This document shows, piece after piece, positions 9,909 to 20,491 of a stretch of DNA of 64,000 nucleotides. The notes beneath the pieces are model-generated. The model did not search any database. It was not told the origin of the DNA and saw only the letters and a program-made list of their open reading frames with translations. Source of the stretch: Sphaerisporangium siamense (GTDB lineage: Bacteria > Actinomycetota > Actinomycetes > Streptosporangiales > Streptosporangiaceae); assembly GCF_014205275.1 (NCBI RefSeq), contig NZ_JACHND010000001.1:7626001-7690000 (forward strand), given 5' to 3'. Every line of letters begins with the position of its first letter. Within the stretch, counting starts at the first letter, position 1. The position numbers and the translations under genes were made by a program.

Positions 9909-10208
9909 CTAATCTTCGTCCTCGTTGAAGAGCCGATGTCTGGCCGACAGCAACTCGATCTCCGGGTGGAACGCCACCAGCCGCTCACACGCCCGCAACA
10001 CCTCGTCGCAGTTGGAGGCGGTCGCGGACACCACGGCAACGCCGATCTCGCTACGGCGATGCAGGTCCAGGTGACCGGTCTCGGCCACCGCGACCGCGGG
10101 GAACCTGCGGAGCACCTCGGCGATGAGCGGGCGCACCACGGAGCGCTTCTGCTTCAGCGAATGGACGTCGCCGAGCAGGATGTCCAATGTCAGAGCACCT
10201 ATGTACAT
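9909..10208 (-). CDS. YlxP-like DUF503 protein
   Basis: Small 99-aa protein of the DUF503 family (ferredoxin-like fold), typically found between infB and rbfA. The sequence begins MYIGALTLDILLGDVHSLKQ and carries KRSVVRPLI, the conserved VAETGHLDLHRRSEIG region and a C-terminal acidic end. Molecular function is not established. Its position in the nusA-infB-rbfA operon suggests a role in translation or ribosome assembly. It is separated from infB by about 100 nt containing a long imperfect hairpin. Confidence 0.9.
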   Translation of the reverse strand: MYIGALTLDILLGDVHSLKQKRSVVRPLIAEVLRRFPAVAVAETGHLDLHRRSEIGVAVVSATASNCDEVLRACERLVAFHPEIELLSARHRLFNEDED

Positions 10209-10235
10209 GGCCGGCGCCGCGTATCCGGGGGCGAG

Positions 10236-10298
10236 GGCACGGCGTGGGCGTTCGCGGAGGCCCCGGAGGGACCCCGCGCGGACGCCCGCCGCCGTGCC
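10236..10298 (-). terminator. Imperfect long hairpin after infB
   Basis: GGCACGGC..GGGCGT (10236-10251) can pair with ACGCCC..GCCGTGCC (10282-10298), just downstream of the infB stop and before ylxP. It is possibly a partial terminator that lowers downstream expression. Confidence 0.45.
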
Positions 10299-10309
10299 GT
10301 CTCACACCG

Positions 10310-13300
10310 TCAGACGCGCGGCTTCTCCCGCATCTCGAACGTCTCGATGACGTCGTCGATCTTGATGTCGTTGTATCCGACACCGATACCGCACTCGAAG
10401 CCCTCGCGGACCTCGGTCGCGTCGTCCTTGAACCTGCGCAGGGACGACACCGTGAGGTTGTCGGCCACGACGACACCGTCGCGGATGATACGGGCCTTGC
10501 TGTTGCGGGTGATCGTGCCCGAGCGGACCAGGCAGCCCGCCACGTTGCCGATCCGCGGGACCTTGAAGACCTCGCGGACCTCGGCCGTGCCGGTCTGGGC
10601 CTCCTCGAACTCCGGCTTCAGCATGCCCTTCAGGGCCGCCTCGATCTCCTCGATCGCCTGGTAGATGACCGAGTAGTAGCGGATGTCCACGCCCTCGCGC
10701 TCGGCCAGGTCGCGGGCCCGGACCTCCGGGCGCACGTTGAAGCCGATGATGACGGCGTTGTCGTCCGCGATCGCCAGGTTGACGTCGTACTCGGTGATGG
10801 CGCCGACCGCGCGGTGGAGCACCCGCAGGCGGACCTCCTCGCCGACGTCGATCTTGAGCAGCGCGTCCTCAAGGGCCTCCACGGAACCGGAGACGTCACC
10901 CTTGATGATGAGCTTGAGCTCGTCGGTGGCGCCCTTCTCCATGTCCTTGAAGAGCTCTTCGAGCGTGCGGCGGCGGCTGGACTTCGCCATGTCGGCGATG
11001 CGCTGCCGCGCCACGCGCTGCTGGGCGATCTGGCGCGCCATCCGGTCGTCGCTGACGACGATGAAGTTGTCGCCCGCGCTCGGGACGGCCGTCAGGCCCA
11101 GCACCAGGACCGGACGCGACGGGTCGGCCTCGGTGACCGGCTGCATGTTGTCGTCGAGCAGGGCACGGACGCGGCCGAACGCCTCGCCACAGACGATCGA
11201 GTCGCCGACCCGCAGCGTGCCGCGCTGGACGAGCACCGTGGCCACGGGGCCGCGGCCCTTGTCCAGGTGCGCCTCGATGGCGAGGCCCTGGGCGTCCATC
11301 GTCGGGTTGGCGCGCAGGTCGAGCTCGGCGTCCGCCGTGAGCAGGATCGCCTCCAGCAGGTCGTCGATGCCGAGGCCCTGCTTGGCGGAGATGTCCACGA
11401 ACAGAGTGGAGCCGCCGTACTCTTCGGCCACCAGACCGTACTCGGTGAGCTGGGCCCGCACCTTGTTCGGGTCCGCGCCCTCCTTGTCGATCTTGTTCAC
11501 CGCGACCACGACCGGCACGTCGGCCGCCTGGGCGTGGTTCAGCGCCTCGATGGTCTGCGGCTTCACGCCGTCGTCCGCGGCGACCACCAGCACGGCGATG
11601 TCCGTCGCCTGGGCACCGCGGGCACGCATGGCGGTGAACGCCTCGTGACCCGGGGTGTCGATGAAGGTGATCTTCCGCTCGGCGCCCTCGTGCTCGGTGG
11701 CGACCTGGTAGGCGCCGATGTGCTGGGTGATGCCACCGGCCTCGCGGGCCACCACGTTGGTGTTGCGGATGGCGTCCAGCAGCTTGGTCTTACCGTGGTC
11801 GACGTGACCCATGACGGTCACGACCGGCGGGCGCGCCTCCAGGTCGGACTCGTCGCCCTCGTCCTCGCCGAACTCGATGTCGAAGGACTCGAGAAGCTCG
11901 CGGTCCTCCTCCTCCGGGCTGACGACCTGGATGACGTAGTTGAGCTCGGCGCCCAGGAGCTGCAGGGTCTCCTCGTTCACCGACTGGGTGGCGGTCACCA
12001 TCTCGCCGAGGTGCAGCATGATCTGCACCAGCGACGCCGGGTTCGCACCGATCTTGTCGGCGAAGTCGGACAGCGAGGCGCCGCGCGGAAGACGCAGGGT
12101 CTGGCCGGTGCCACGCGGAACCTGCACGCCGCCGATCGACGGCGCCTGCATGTTGTCGAACTCTTGACGCCTCTGGCGCTTGGACTTGCGGCCACGCGTC
12201 GGACGGCCGCCGGGACGCCCGAAGGCTCCCGCCGTGCCACCGCGGCCACGGCCGCCGCCACCGCCGGGACGGCCGGCGAAACCGCCGCCACCGCCACCAC
12301 CGGGGCCGGCGCCACCCGGGCGACCGGCGCCCGTGCGCGGCCCGGCGAAACCGCCGCCGCCGCCGGGACGGCCCGCGCCGCCACCGCCACCGGGACGTCC
12401 GCCGCCGGGACGGCCACCGCCGCCACCGCCGCCGGGACGGCCCGCGCCGCCACCGCCGCCACCGCCCCCACCGGGGCCGAGCGGACGGGAGGGCATCATC
12501 ATCGGGTTGGGACGGGGACCGCCGGGACGGGGACCGCCCGCGCCGGGCGCACCGGGACGCGGCCCGGCCGCCGGGCCCGGACGCGGGCCTGCCGCACCGG
12601 GAGCGCCGGAACGCGCGCCGGGCGGACGCGGCATCGCGCCGTCGCGGGGAGCGCCGTCGCGGCGCGGCTCGCGCGGCGCGCCGTCACGGCGCTCGCGGGG
12701 ACCACCCTCACGGCCGGGACCACCCTCACGACCGGGACCGCCCTCGCGGCCCGGACGCGGCGGACGCTGGCCCATGCCGCTCGCGGTCGAGGAGAAGGGG
12801 TTGTTGCCCGGACGCGGGCCACGCGGGCCCGGCTTCGGAGCCGACGGCCGCGCGGCACCGGGCGTGGGCGCGCCGGAGCGCGGACCACCCGGGCCGCCAC
12901 CCGGGCCGCCACCGGGACCGGCGGCGGGACGCTGCTGGCCGGGGCCGGGACGGGGGCCGGGCTTCGGGCCGGGACGCGCGCCCGGGGCCGCCGGACGGGG
13001 CGCCTCGGACCGAGGCGTGTCGGAACGGGCGGCCTCAGGACGCGGCGCGTCGGTGCGCGGCGCCTCGAACCTGGGGCTCTCGGTGCGCGGAGCTTCCTGC
13101 CGCGGGCGCGGGGCCTCCGGGCGCGGCCCGGGAGCCGGGCGCGGGGCCTCCTGCGGAGGCTGCTGGTTGACGTGGGGCATGGGGACGGGCGGACGCGGCG
13201 CGACGTTGCCGGGCCCGGGACGCGGCCCGGGACCGGGACGCGGGCCGGGGCGCGGAACCGCCTGGCCGGACGCCGCACCGTTGCCGGCCTGGACGGGGCC

Positions 13301-13513
13301 TGGCCGGGGGGACGGCTTCTGTGAACCCCTGGAGCCGCCCCTGGAATCGGAGGACCCTCGGGTGAACGCCTCCGTAAGCTTGCGGACCACCGGCGCCTCG
13401 ATAGTCGAAGACGCCGATCGCACGAACTCGCCCATTTCTTGGAGCTTGGCCATCACGACCTTGCTCTCGACTCCGAACTCCTTGGCGAGCTCGTAGACTC
13501 GGACCTTCGCCAC
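10310..13513 (-). CDS. infB: Translation initiation factor IF-2
   Basis: GTPase that brings initiator fMet-tRNA to the 30S subunit and promotes subunit joining. The 1067-aa form is typical of actinomycetes. It has an IF2_N helix bundle ([23 protein letters not shown]), then roughly 350 residues of Pro/Gly/Arg-rich disordered linker with short tandem repeats ([12 protein letters not shown]), and a second IF2_N region near 465. The G domain starts at about 565 with GHVDHGKT (G569), DTPGHEAF and NKID, followed by domains II-IV. GTG start at 13513. The linker explains the large spurious open frames on the opposite strand. Confidence 0.97.
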   Translation of the reverse strand: MAKVRVYELAKEFGVESKVVMAKLQEMGEFVRSASSTIEAPVVRKLTEAFTRGSSDSRGGSRGSQKPSPRPGPVQAGNGAASGQAVPRPGPRPGPGPRPGPGNVAPRPPVPMPHVNQQPPQEAPRPAPGPRPEAPRPRQEAPRTESPRFEAPRTDAPRPEAARSDTPRSEAPRPAAPGARPGPKPGPRPGPGQQRPAAGPGGGPGGGPGGPRSGAPTPGAARPSAPKPGPRGPRPGNNPFSSTASGMGQRPPRPGREGGPGREGGPGREGGPRERRDGAPREPRRDGAPRDGAMPRPPGARSGAPGAAGPRPGPAAGPRPGAPGAGGPRPGGPRPNPMMMPSRPLGPGGGGGGGGGAGRPGGGGGGGRPGGGRPGGGGGAGRPGGGGGFAGPRTGAGRPGGAGPGGGGGGGFAGRPGGGGGRGRGGTAGAFGRPGGRPTRGRKSKRQRRQEFDNMQAPSIGGVQVPRGTGQTLRLPRGASLSDFADKIGANPASLVQIMLHLGEMVTATQSVNEETLQLLGAELNYVIQVVSPEEEDRELLESFDIEFGEDEGDESDLEARPPVVTVMGHVDHGKTKLLDAIRNTNVVAREAGGITQHIGAYQVATEHEGAERKITFIDTPGHEAFTAMRARGAQATDIAVLVVAADDGVKPQTIEALNHAQAADVPVVVAVNKIDKEGADPNKVRAQLTEYGLVAEEYGGSTLFVDISAKQGLGIDDLLEAILLTADAELDLRANPTMDAQGLAIEAHLDKGRGPVATVLVQRGTLRVGDSIVCGEAFGRVRALLDDNMQPVTEADPSRPVLVLGLTAVPSAGDNFIVVSDDRMARQIAQQRVARQRIADMAKSSRRRTLEELFKDMEKGATDELKLIIKGDVSGSVEALEDALLKIDVGEEVRLRVLHRAVGAITEYDVNLAIADDNAVIIGFNVRPEVRARDLAEREGVDIRYYSVIYQAIEEIEAALKGMLKPEFEEAQTGTAEVREVFKVPRIGNVAGCLVRSGTITRNSKARIIRDGVVVADNLTVSSLRRFKDDATEVREGFECGIGVGYNDIKIDDVIETFEMREKPRV

Positions 13514-13664
13514 TGCACTCCCTAACTCGGCCCGGGAGGCTGTGCCGCCGGACCGTCGCTACTTGTACGTACTCATCGCCGCATGCTCATCAGGCGCTCA
13601 TCGCTATCTGACCCGCCTATCGACTCGGCGTCCTACATGACAGTTGGTAACCATTCACCCGGTC

Positions 13665-13994
13665 CTACTCGGCGTCAAGCCCCGCAATACAAGCCCGCAC
13701 GCTCGACGCGTCGAGCGACCCCGTCGTGCGAAACGCACGCGGGAACGCCCGGCGACGTTCGGCGAGCTCCAGGCAGCGCGGAGCGGGATGCACGTAGGCA
13801 CCCCGGCCGCGCGACCGCCCTCGCTGGTCGGGAACGATCACGTTCTCGACCACCACCAGGCGGAGCAGCTCGGACTTTACCGTGCGAACCCGGCAGCCCA
13901 CACATGTTCTGAGAGGGGCCGCCCGGCCACCGTATTCAAGCTTACCTTGTGGAGGCATCGGCGGGACCGACGGCATTGCCCGTATCCCTCGCAT
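13665..13994 (-). CDS. YlxR/DUF448 (RnpM-type) protein
   Basis: Small basic RNA-binding protein of the YlxR family, encoded between nusA and infB. Work in Firmicutes reports family members binding RNase P RNA (RnpM). The diagnostic motif RTCVGCR begins about 30 residues from the longest possible start and is followed by LLRLVV and GRGAYVHP..C. The start is uncertain: ATGs at 13994, 13976 and 13958 all fall inside the 3' end of nusA and none has a clear ribosome-binding site. The true N-terminus may be shorter than given. Confidence 0.85.
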   Translation of the reverse strand: MRGIRAMPSVPPMPPQGKLEYGGRAAPLRTCVGCRVRTVKSELLRLVVVENVIVPDQRGRSRGRGAYVHPAPRCLELAERRRAFPRAFRTTGSLDASSVRACIAGLDAE

Positions 13995-14973
13995 CCCCCG
14001 GCGGTGTCGCTTGAGTGTCGGGGCGGATGTCGATCCGCCAGCCCGTGAGGCGAGCGGCGAGACGGGCGTTCTGCCCCTCCTTGCCGATCGCGAGGGAGAG
14101 CTGGTAGTCGGGCACCGTCACCCGGGCGACGCGACCGTCGAGGTCGACCACTTCCACATGTGAAACCCGGGCGGGCGACAGGGCATTCCCCACGAAATCC
14201 GCGGGATCCTCCGACCAGTCGATGATGTCGATCTTCTCGCCGTGCAGTTCGGTCATCACGTTGCGGACCCGCGACCCCATGGGGCCGATGCAGGCGCCCT
14301 TGGCGTTGACCCCGCCCCGGCGCGAGCGAACCGCGATCTTGGTGCGATGGCCGGCCTCGCGGGCGATCGCCGCGATCTCGACGGTGCCGTCGGCGATCTC
14401 GGGGACCTCCAGGGCGAACAGCTTCTTCACCAGGTTCGGGTGCGTGCGCGACAGCGTGACCGAAGGTCCCTTGTGCCCCTTCTTCACCTGCACGACGTAG
14501 CAGCGCAGCCGCTCGCCGTGGACGTACTCCTCGCCGGGGACCTGCTCGGCGTGCGGCAGGATCGCCTCGATCTTGCCCAGGTCGACCAGGACCACCCGCG
14601 GGTCCTTGCCCTGCTGGATCACACCCGCGACCAGCTCGCCCTCGCGGCTCGCGAACTCGCCGAAGTTGATCTCGTCCTCGGCGTTCCTCAGCTGCTGCAG
14701 GATGACCTGCTTGGCCGTGGTCGCGGCGATGCGGCTGAAGTTGCCCGGAGTGTCGTCGTACTCACGGATGACCTGGCCGTCCTCGTCGAGCTCGGCGGCC
14801 CAGATGCTGACGTGCCCTGACTGGCGGTCGAGCTCGGCACGCGCCTTGCCCGCCGCTCCCTCGGTCCGGTGGTACGCGATGAGCAGGGCGTCCTCGATCG
14901 CCTTCACGACCAGGTCGAAGGAGATGTCCTTCTCGCGCTCCAGGCTGCGCAGGACGCTCATGTCAATGTCCAC
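13942..14973 (-). CDS. nusA: Transcription termination/antitermination factor NusA
   Basis: RNA polymerase-associated factor controlling pausing, termination and antitermination. The 343-aa protein has the N-terminal RNAP-binding domain (1-125), an S1 domain (about 130-195, [25 protein letters not shown]) and two KH domains ([34 protein letters not shown]). It lacks the acidic C-terminal repeats of E. coli NusA, as usual in actinomycetes. GTG start at 14973 with GGGGGAG upstream. It lies 11 nt after rimP and its 3' end overlaps ylxR. Confidence 0.96.
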   Translation of the reverse strand: MDIDMSVLRSLEREKDISFDLVVKAIEDALLIAYHRTEGAAGKARAELDRQSGHVSIWAAELDEDGQVIREYDDTPGNFSRIAATTAKQVILQQLRNAEDEINFGEFASREGELVAGVIQQGKDPRVVLVDLGKIEAILPHAEQVPGEEYVHGERLRCYVVQVKKGHKGPSVTLSRTHPNLVKKLFALEVPEIADGTVEIAAIAREAGHRTKIAVRSRRGGVNAKGACIGPMGSRVRNVMTELHGEKIDIIDWSEDPADFVGNALSPARVSHVEVVDLDGRVARVTVPDYQLSLAIGKEGQNARLAARLTGWRIDIRPDTQATPPGDARDTGNAVGPADASTR

Positions 14974-14984
14974 AAGGCTCCCCC

Positions 14985-15560
14985 CTAGCCCTTGCCGCCG
15001 TCGCCGCCGGCGTCGTGTTCGTCGTCTTCGTCATCTTCAAGGCCCGGCCCGTCGCCCGGGGCCTCCGGGTCGTCGTCCAGCAGTTCCAGCTCGGCCTCGT
15101 CGATCCGGCGGAACTCGACCTGCACCCGCCCCTTGGCGAGCTCGTCCCAGGCGAGCAGGCGCGTCGTGCCTTCCACGGACAGCTTCACCCCCGCGTCGAG
15201 GGCCGACAGGACGCGGCCCTCGACCGTGGTGCCGTCGCGCAGGTCGGCCTTCACGAGCCGCCCCCGCGCGCGCCGCCAGTGGCGTGGCTCGGTGAGCGGG
15301 CGGTCCACCCCTGGCGAGGTGACCTCCAGGACGTACGGGCCGCCACCCATGACGTCGCTCTCGTCGAGCGCCTTGGACGCCAGCTTGCTGACGTCGGCGA
15401 GCTGGTCGAGGCTCACGCCGCCGTCACCGTCCACGATGACGCGCAGCAGCCGCCGCTTGCCCGCGGGCGTGATCGTCACGCCCTCCAGGTCGAGACCCTC
15501 CACGGCGACGACGGGTTCGAGAAGCTTGATCAGGCGGTCACGTCGAGCGTCGGCGCCCAT
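14985..15560 (-). CDS. rimP: Ribosome maturation factor RimP
   Basis: 30S assembly factor. It is 191 aa long, with [19 protein letters not shown] and [10 protein letters not shown] in the N-terminal and central domains, then the SH3-like C-terminal domain. The tail is very acidic and Gly-rich (EDDEDDEHD). ATG at 15560 is chosen because GGGAGG lies seven bases upstream. A longer in-frame extension upstream has no family match. It is the first gene of the nusA-infB operon. The 180-nt divergent region to 15742 should hold its promoter; a TAGGCT hexamer near 15635 (minus strand) is the best but weak candidate. Confidence 0.94.
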   Translation of the reverse strand: MGADARRDRLIKLLEPVVAVEGLDLEGVTITPAGKRRLLRVIVDGDGGVSLDQLADVSKLASKALDESDVMGGGPYVLEVTSPGVDRPLTEPRHWRRARGRLVKADLRDGTTVEGRVLSALDAGVKLSVEGTTRLLAWDELAKGRVQVEFRRIDEAELELLDDDPEAPGDGPGLEDDEDDEHDAGGDGGKG

Positions 15561-15741
15561 GCTGACCTCCCATTGAATATCGGCCGCCCGAAGCGGCGGC
15601 CGAAGATGTACCTCGCCCCAACGGTTCACCAGCCTATCGACACCGGGACGCGGAAAGAGCGCCACTCGGACACCCACCCGGTGACGCGCCGTACGATGCT
15701 ATGTGCCGATCCAGCGAAAGCCGTCATCCACGGGAGGCTCC

Positions 15742-16296
15742 GTGCGCCAGCGTGCCGTAGCCGTGTCCCGGCGCGCGGTGCTGAGCGGCACCGCCGCGGG
15801 CGCGGTCGCCGCCGCCGTCGCGGGCTGCTCCACGGGGCAGCGGGCCGCGACGCCTCCCCGTCCCCTCCCGCCCGACCCCGAGACCGTCCTGCTCACCGAG
15901 GTCATCGCCGACAAGGAGCGCATCGTCGCCCTGTACCGCGGGGCCGCCCCGCCGGGGTCGCGGAACGCGGCCGTGCTGCTCGGCTTCCAGCGGCGCCACG
16001 AGGCGCATCTGGCCGAGCTGCGCCGCCGCCTGCCGCGGTCGCCCGTGCCCGCCACGCCCACACCGGCCACCCCGTCGCCGTCCGGCTCGCCGCCGGTCCC
16101 CTCGTCCTCTTCCTCAGGCTCGGACTCGGGCTCGGACGCGACGGTCTCGATCGGCAGGCTGCGCGAGGCCGAGCGCAAGGCGGCCGCCGCGCGCCCGCGC
16201 CAGATCGGCGGCGTCTCGCCGGCCCTCGCGCAGTTGCTCGCCTGCATCGGCGCCTGCGAGGCCGCGCACGTGGCGGCGCTGGCGAGGGTGTCGTGA
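15742..16296 (+). CDS. Tat-type lipoprotein, ferritin-like (DUF4439-related)
   Basis: 184 aa. The N-terminus has twin arginines, a hydrophobic stretch and a lipobox ending VAGC (Cys29), predicting Tat export and lipidation. A four-helix ferritin-like region follows (EVIADKERIVALYRG, RRHEAHLAELRRRLP) and is broken by a Ser/Pro-rich linker (about residues 105-135). The end has ACIGACEAAHVAAL. GTG at 15742 is preferred because GGGAGG lies just before it. Its stop overlaps the next gene's start (GTGA), so the two ferritin-like proteins probably work together. No canonical di-iron motif is obvious. Confidence 0.75.
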   Translation: MRQRAVAVSRRAVLSGTAAGAVAAAVAGCSTGQRAATPPRPLPPDPETVLLTEVIADKERIVALYRGAAPPGSRNAAVLLGFQRRHEAHLAELRRRLPRSPVPATPTPATPSPSGSPPVPSSSSSGSDSGSDATVSIGRLREAERKAAAARPRQIGGVSPALAQLLACIGACEAAHVAALARVS

Positions 16297-16772
16297 CCGC
16301 GCCGCAGGGCCTCGCGGCCCTGAACAAGGCGCTGGACGCCGAGCACGCGGCGGTGTACGCCTACGGGGTCGCGGGCGCGCGCCTGTCCGGCGGGCAGCGC
16401 TCCTCGGCCCGGGACGGCTTCAACGCCCATCGCGCGCGGCGCGACCAGCTCCGCGGGCTGATCACGGCGCGGGGCGGCACGCCGTCGGAGTCCGGCGCGG
16501 TCTACGCCCTGCCGTTCCCGGTGAACGCCGCCGCCGACGCCGTACGCCTGGCCGCCTTCATCGAGGAGCGGGTGACCGCCGCCTACCTCGAACTGGCCGC
16601 CGTCGAGGACGCCGCGCTGCGCCGGCTGGCCGCCCTGGCGATGCAGGAGTGCGCCGTGCGCGGGTACGGCTGGAACCCGCTGATCGCCGACCTGCCCGGC
16701 TGGCCCGCGCCCGCGGCGGCCACGCCCGCGCCCACGCAGCCGATGATGCCTCCGCCGGTCTCCCTGGGGTGA
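16293..16772 (+). CDS. Ferritin-like DUF4439 protein
   Basis: 159-aa soluble helical protein: LAALNKALDAEHAAVYAYGVAGARL, then RRDQLRGLITARGG and AAFIEERVTAAYLELA. This matches the DUF4439 ferritin-like domain that in actinomycetes is usually encoded beside proS/rimP. The E-x-x-H-like residues (DAEHAAVYAYG) hint at metal or four-helix function, but activity is unknown. A Pro-rich tail ends the protein. Coupled by GTGA overlap to the lipoprotein upstream. No signal peptide is visible, so it is cytoplasmic unless it travels with its partner. Confidence 0.85.
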   Translation: MTAPQGLAALNKALDAEHAAVYAYGVAGARLSGGQRSSARDGFNAHRARRDQLRGLITARGGTPSESGAVYALPFPVNAAADAVRLAAFIEERVTAAYLELAAVEDAALRRLAALAMQECAVRGYGWNPLIADLPGWPAPAAATPAPTQPMMPPPVSLG

Positions 16773-16851
16773 CGGGCCCGCCGGAATAGCTCCACGTTTG
16801 CAGCTCCTGTCCCGGGTAGCTACAGGTCCATCGGACAGCACGGAGGGACAA

Positions 16852-17043
16852 ATGGGCTGGAGTTACCGTAAATCCATAAAGATGGGACCGTTCAGGCTCA
16901 ACCTCTCGCGCAGCGGCGTCGGGCACAGCTACGGCGGGCGGGGCTTCCGCGTCACCAAGACCGCCGACGGCCGCCGCACCATCACCGTGAACCTGCCCGG
17001 CGGCTTCCACTGGCGCAAGACGCTGGGCGGAAGCCGCGGCTGA
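16852..17043 (+). CDS. DUF4236 family small protein
   Basis: 63-aa basic protein starting MGWSYRKSIKMGPFRLNLSR with SGVGHSYGGRGFRV, which is the DUF4236 signature. Function is unknown; elsewhere the domain often sits at the N-terminus of larger actinobacterial proteins. ATG at 16852 follows GGAGGG. It stands alone between the ferritin-like pair and the convergent proS gene. Confidence 0.85.
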   Translation: MGWSYRKSIKMGPFRLNLSRSGVGHSYGGRGFRVTKTADGRRTITVNLPGGFHWRKTLGGSRG

Positions 17044-17050
17044 GCCGCGG
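17034..17050. terminator. Short GC hairpin between DUF4236 gene and proS
   Basis: CCGCGGC (17034-17040), 3-nt loop, GCCGCGG (17044-17050). It spans the DUF4236 stop codon between convergent genes. Confidence 0.45.
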
Positions 17051-17057
17051 CCGCCGA

Positions 17058-18800
17058 TCAGCCGCCGGCGGCGGCCAGCACGCGGCCGGCGGCTTCGGAC
17101 AGCGGGACCTCCTCCTTGACGCCGGTCGCGCGGTCGCGCAGCTCGGCGACGCCCTGGGAGAGCCCCCTGCCGATGATCAGGATGGTGGGGACGCCCAGCA
17201 GCTCGGCGTCCTTGAACTTCACCCCCGGCGAGACGCCCGCGCGGTCGTCGACGAGCACGCGCAGGCCCTTGGCCTCCAGCTCCTCGGCCAGCCTCAGCGC
17301 GACCTCGACCTGGTTCTCCTTGCCGGTGCCGACGATGTGGACGTCGGCGGGCGCGACCTCGCGCGGCCAGACCAGGCCGAGCTCGTCGTGCAGCTGCTCG
17401 GCGAGGACGGCCACGGCGCGCGAGACGCCCACGCCGTAGGAGCCCATGGTGACGCGGATCGGCTTGCCGTCGGGCCCGAGCGCGTCCAGGCCGGCGGCGT
17501 CGGCGTACTTGCGCCCGAGCTGGAAGATGTGGCCGATCTCGATGCCGCGATCGATCGACAGCGGCTCGCCGCAGCGGGGGCAGGCGTCGCCGGCGCGGAC
17601 CTCGGCGGCCTCGATGGTGCCGTCGGGCTCGAAGTCGCGCCCGGCCACTACGTTCGCCGCGTGCCTGCCCGGCTCGTTGGCGCCGGTGACCCAGGAGGAC
17701 CCGTCCACGACACGGGGGTCCACCAGGTAGCGGATACCCAGGTCCTTGAGGACCTGCGGGCCGATGTACCCGCGCACGAGACCGGGATTGGCGGCGAAGT
17801 CCGCGGCCTCGAAGATCTCGGGGACGCCCGGAGACAGCGCCGCCTCCAGGCGCTTGAAGTCGACCTCGCGGTCGCCGGGCAAGCCGACGATCAGGGTCTC
17901 GGTCTCGCCGGAGCCCGGCGTGCGCACCTTGACCACGACGTTCTTCAGCGTGTCCGCGGCGGTGACGCCGAGGCCGTACCGGTCGTTGACCAGGGCGACC
18001 AGCGAGTCGATGGTCGGGGTGTCGGGGGTGTCGAGCACTTCGAGCGGCGGGTGCCCGGTGGTGACGGCGCCGGGGGCCCGCGTGACGACGGCCTCGGCGT
18101 TGGCGGCGTACCCGCAGGCGTGGCAGGCCACGAAGGTGTCCTCACCGGTGGCGCACGGGGCGAGGAACTCCTCCGAGGCCGAGCCGCCCATGGCGCCCGA
18201 CATCGCGAAGACGATCTTGTAGCTCATGCCGAGACGGTCGAACAGCTTGATGTACGCCTCGCGGTGCAGTTCGTAGGACCGCTTGAGGCCGTCGTCGTCG
18301 AGGTCGAAGGAGTAGCTGTCCTTCATGACGAACTCGCGCCCGCGCAGGATGCCGGCCCGGGGCCGGGCCTCGTCGCGATACTTCGTCTGGATCTGATAAA
18401 GGATGACCGGATAGTCCTTGTAGGAGGAGTACTCCCCCTTGACCATGTCGGTGAACAGCTCCTCGTGGGTGGGGCCCAGGAGGTAGTCGGCGCCCTTGCG
18501 GTCCTTCAGGCGGAACAACGTGTCGCCGTACTCGGTCCAGCGGCCGGTGGCCTCGTAGTACTCGCGGGGCAGCAGCGCGGGGAACAGGACCTCCTGCCCG
18601 CCCATGGCGTTCATCTCTTCGCGCACGACCCGGGTGACGTTCTCAAGGACGATCTTGCCGAGGGGCAGCCACGAGTAGACGCCCGGCGCGACGCGGCGGA
18701 CGTACCCGGCGCGGACGAGCAGCTTGTGGCTCGGCACCTCCGCGTCCGCCGGATCCTCACGCAGGGTGCGCAGGAACAGGGTGGACATACGCAGCAGCAC
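17058..18800 (-). CDS. proS: Prolyl-tRNA synthetase, bacterial type
   Basis: Class II synthetase charging tRNA-Pro. The 580-aa protein has motif 1 ([25 protein letters not shown]), motif 2 ([31 protein letters not shown]) and an inserted editing domain at about 225-405. Motif 3 ([18 protein letters not shown]) and the C-terminal anticodon-binding domain follow. GTG at 18800 fits the Streptomyces N-terminus and a GAGGAG box. In actinomycetes it usually adjoins ispG and a GNAT gene; here those lie about 41 kb away. Confidence 0.97.
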   Translation of the reverse strand: MLLRMSTLFLRTLREDPADAEVPSHKLLVRAGYVRRVAPGVYSWLPLGKIVLENVTRVVREEMNAMGGQEVLFPALLPREYYEATGRWTEYGDTLFRLKDRKGADYLLGPTHEELFTDMVKGEYSSYKDYPVILYQIQTKYRDEARPRAGILRGREFVMKDSYSFDLDDDGLKRSYELHREAYIKLFDRLGMSYKIVFAMSGAMGGSASEEFLAPCATGEDTFVACHACGYAANAEAVVTRAPGAVTTGHPPLEVLDTPDTPTIDSLVALVNDRYGLGVTAADTLKNVVVKVRTPGSGETETLIVGLPGDREVDFKRLEAALSPGVPEIFEAADFAANPGLVRGYIGPQVLKDLGIRYLVDPRVVDGSSWVTGANEPGRHAANVVAGRDFEPDGTIEAAEVRAGDACPRCGEPLSIDRGIEIGHIFQLGRKYADAAGLDALGPDGKPIRVTMGSYGVGVSRAVAVLAEQLHDELGLVWPREVAPADVHIVGTGKENQVEVALRLAEELEAKGLRVLVDDRAGVSPGVKFKDAELLGVPTILIIGRGLSQGVAELRDRATGVKEEVPLSEAAGRVLAAAGG

Positions 18801-19097
18801 GGCTACTCCTCGGTCACGGGGGTCGGCAGGTATACAGGTTATCGAGTCCGGGCGTGCGCCATCGCCTCCCGGCGGCCGTCCCCTCCCCGGCGCGCCGCCG
18901 CCACCGCCGCCGCGGGACGTCCATAGGCTGGGCAGCGGAGCACACGCGGGCACCCTCCCCCGCCCGGGGCCGCACGAGGTGACCGGACTGCGGCATCTCG
19001 ATGACCTGCGCCGCGCGGGTCTGGCCGGGGCCACCGTGTTCCGCGACAATCTGCTCCAAGACGACGCGGGGCGTCGAGCCCCGCCTAGGGAGGCCGC
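18801..19097 (+). other. Intergenic region proS/fprA
   Basis: 297 nt between divergent genes. A TAGGCT hexamer at about 18922 could be a -10 for the rightward gene. A short open frame from a GTG at 18979 lacks any family match and overlaps the next gene. No RNA gene was recognised. Confidence 0.3.
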
Positions 19098-20438
19098 ATG
19101 TCGCTCCGCGTGGCGATCGTGGGATCCGGTCCCGCCGGCATCTACACGGCCGAGGCGTTGACGAAGCAAGCAGGCGAGCCCGTCGAGATCGACGTGCTGG
19201 ACCGCCTGCCGACCCCGTACGGCCTCGTGCGGTACGGCGTCGCCCCCGACCACACCTCGATCAAGTCGATCGCCGGTTACCTGCGGAGGGTGCTGGAACT
19301 GCCCGCCGTCCGGTTCCTCGGCGGGGTCGAGCTCGGCTCGGACGTCTCCGTGGCCGACCTGACCGCCGCCTACGACGCCGTGGTCTACTGCACCGGCGCC
19401 ATGGTGGACCGCCACCTCGGCATCCCCGGCGAGGACCTCCCCGGCAGCGTGGCCGCCACCGACTTCGTCAACTGGTACTGCGGCCACCCCGACGTGCCGC
19501 CGGACACCTTCTCGCTGGACGGACTCGCCGATCCCGACGTCGCGGTGATCGGCGTCGGCAACGTCGCCGTGGACGTCGTCCGCGTCCTGGCCAAGGCCGC
19601 CGACGAGCTGCGCTCCACCGACGTCCCGCACGAAGTGCTGGCCCGGCTGGCCAAGAGCCAGGTCAAGGGCATCCACATGATCGGCAGGCGCGGGCCCGAG
19701 CACGCCAAGTTCACGCTGAAGGAGCTCCGCGAGCTCGGCGAGCTGACGAACTGCGACGTGCTGGTCCGCCCGGACGAGGCCGGCGCCGGGGAGATCGGCG
19801 GCCTGCCGCGGCAGATCCGCGGCAACGTGGAGGTCCTGCGCTCCTGGTCGGCGCGGGCCGCCGCGGGACGTCCCCGCCGCCTGGAGGTCCGGTTCTGGCT
19901 GCGCCCGGTCGAGATACTCGGCACCTCCCGCGTGGAGGGCCTGCGGCTGGAGCGCACCCGGCTGGCGGACGGCCGGGTGGTGGGCACCGGCGAGTACGAG
20001 ACGATCCGGGTGGGCATGGTGCTGCGCTCGGTGGGGTACCAGAGCGTCGCGCTGCCCGGCGTGCCGTTCGACCCCGCGACCATGACCGTGCCGAACGCCG
20101 CGGGGCGGGTGGCCGAGGGGCAGTACGTCGCCGGGTGGCTCAAGCGCGGCCCGACCGGCGTCATCGGCACCAACAAGTCCGACGCCGCCGAGACCGTGCG
20201 CACCCTGCTGGCCGACCTGGCCGCGCGTCCCGGCCGTCCCGCCCCCGGCCCCCGGCTGGACGAGGTGCTGGCGGCGCGCGGGGTGTCGCCGATCACCTAC
20301 GACGACTGGCTGGCCATCGAGGGCGCCGAGGCCGCGCTCGCGGCGTCGCTCGGGCGCGGGGAGCACGTCAAGCTGGTCGGGCGCCCGGCCATGCTGGCGG
20401 CCTGCGGGCGCACACCCCCGGCCGTGCCGATCACCTGA
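19098..20438 (+). CDS. fprA: Adrenodoxin-reductase-type ferredoxin/flavodoxin-NADP+ reductase
   Basis: FAD flavoprotein of 446 aa that passes electrons between NADPH and ferredoxins, which often serve P450s. The N-terminal FAD-binding [13 protein letters not shown], then [15 protein letters not shown] and the NADP-binding [15 protein letters not shown] with [12 protein letters not shown], are those of FprA and mitochondrial adrenodoxin reductase. The [17 protein letters not shown] motif is near the C-terminus. ATG at 19098 is preceded by GGGAGG. No ferredoxin or P450 gene lies nearby. Confidence 0.93.
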   Translation: MSLRVAIVGSGPAGIYTAEALTKQAGEPVEIDVLDRLPTPYGLVRYGVAPDHTSIKSIAGYLRRVLELPAVRFLGGVELGSDVSVADLTAAYDAVVYCTGAMVDRHLGIPGEDLPGSVAATDFVNWYCGHPDVPPDTFSLDGLADPDVAVIGVGNVAVDVVRVLAKAADELRSTDVPHEVLARLAKSQVKGIHMIGRRGPEHAKFTLKELRELGELTNCDVLVRPDEAGAGEIGGLPRQIRGNVEVLRSWSARAAAGRPRRLEVRFWLRPVEILGTSRVEGLRLERTRLADGRVVGTGEYETIRVGMVLRSVGYQSVALPGVPFDPATMTVPNAAGRVAEGQYVAGWLKRGPTGVIGTNKSDAAETVRTLLADLAARPGRPAPGPRLDEVLAARGVSPITYDDWLAIEGAEAALAASLGRGEHVKLVGRPAMLAACGRTPPAVPIT

Positions 20439-20491
20439 GGCGCGCCGGGCCATCCGGGCGCGCCGGTCGTGTGCGGCCGGTCGTGTGCGGT

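Noticed and set aside
12690..12745. Short tandem DNA repeats suggestive of a CRISPR or minisatellite
   Set aside because: They encode GREGGP repeats within the IF-2 linker and are in-frame coding repeats, with no spacer structure.
10187..13324. Very long open frame on the plus strand opposite infB
   Set aside because: It is the shadow of the Gly/Pro/Arg-rich IF-2 linker at very high GC. Composition is repetitive Ala/Arg/Gly/Thr with no family match.
18979..19161. Small GTG-started frame before fprA
   Set aside because: No ribosome-binding site or family match, and it overlaps the well-supported fprA start.
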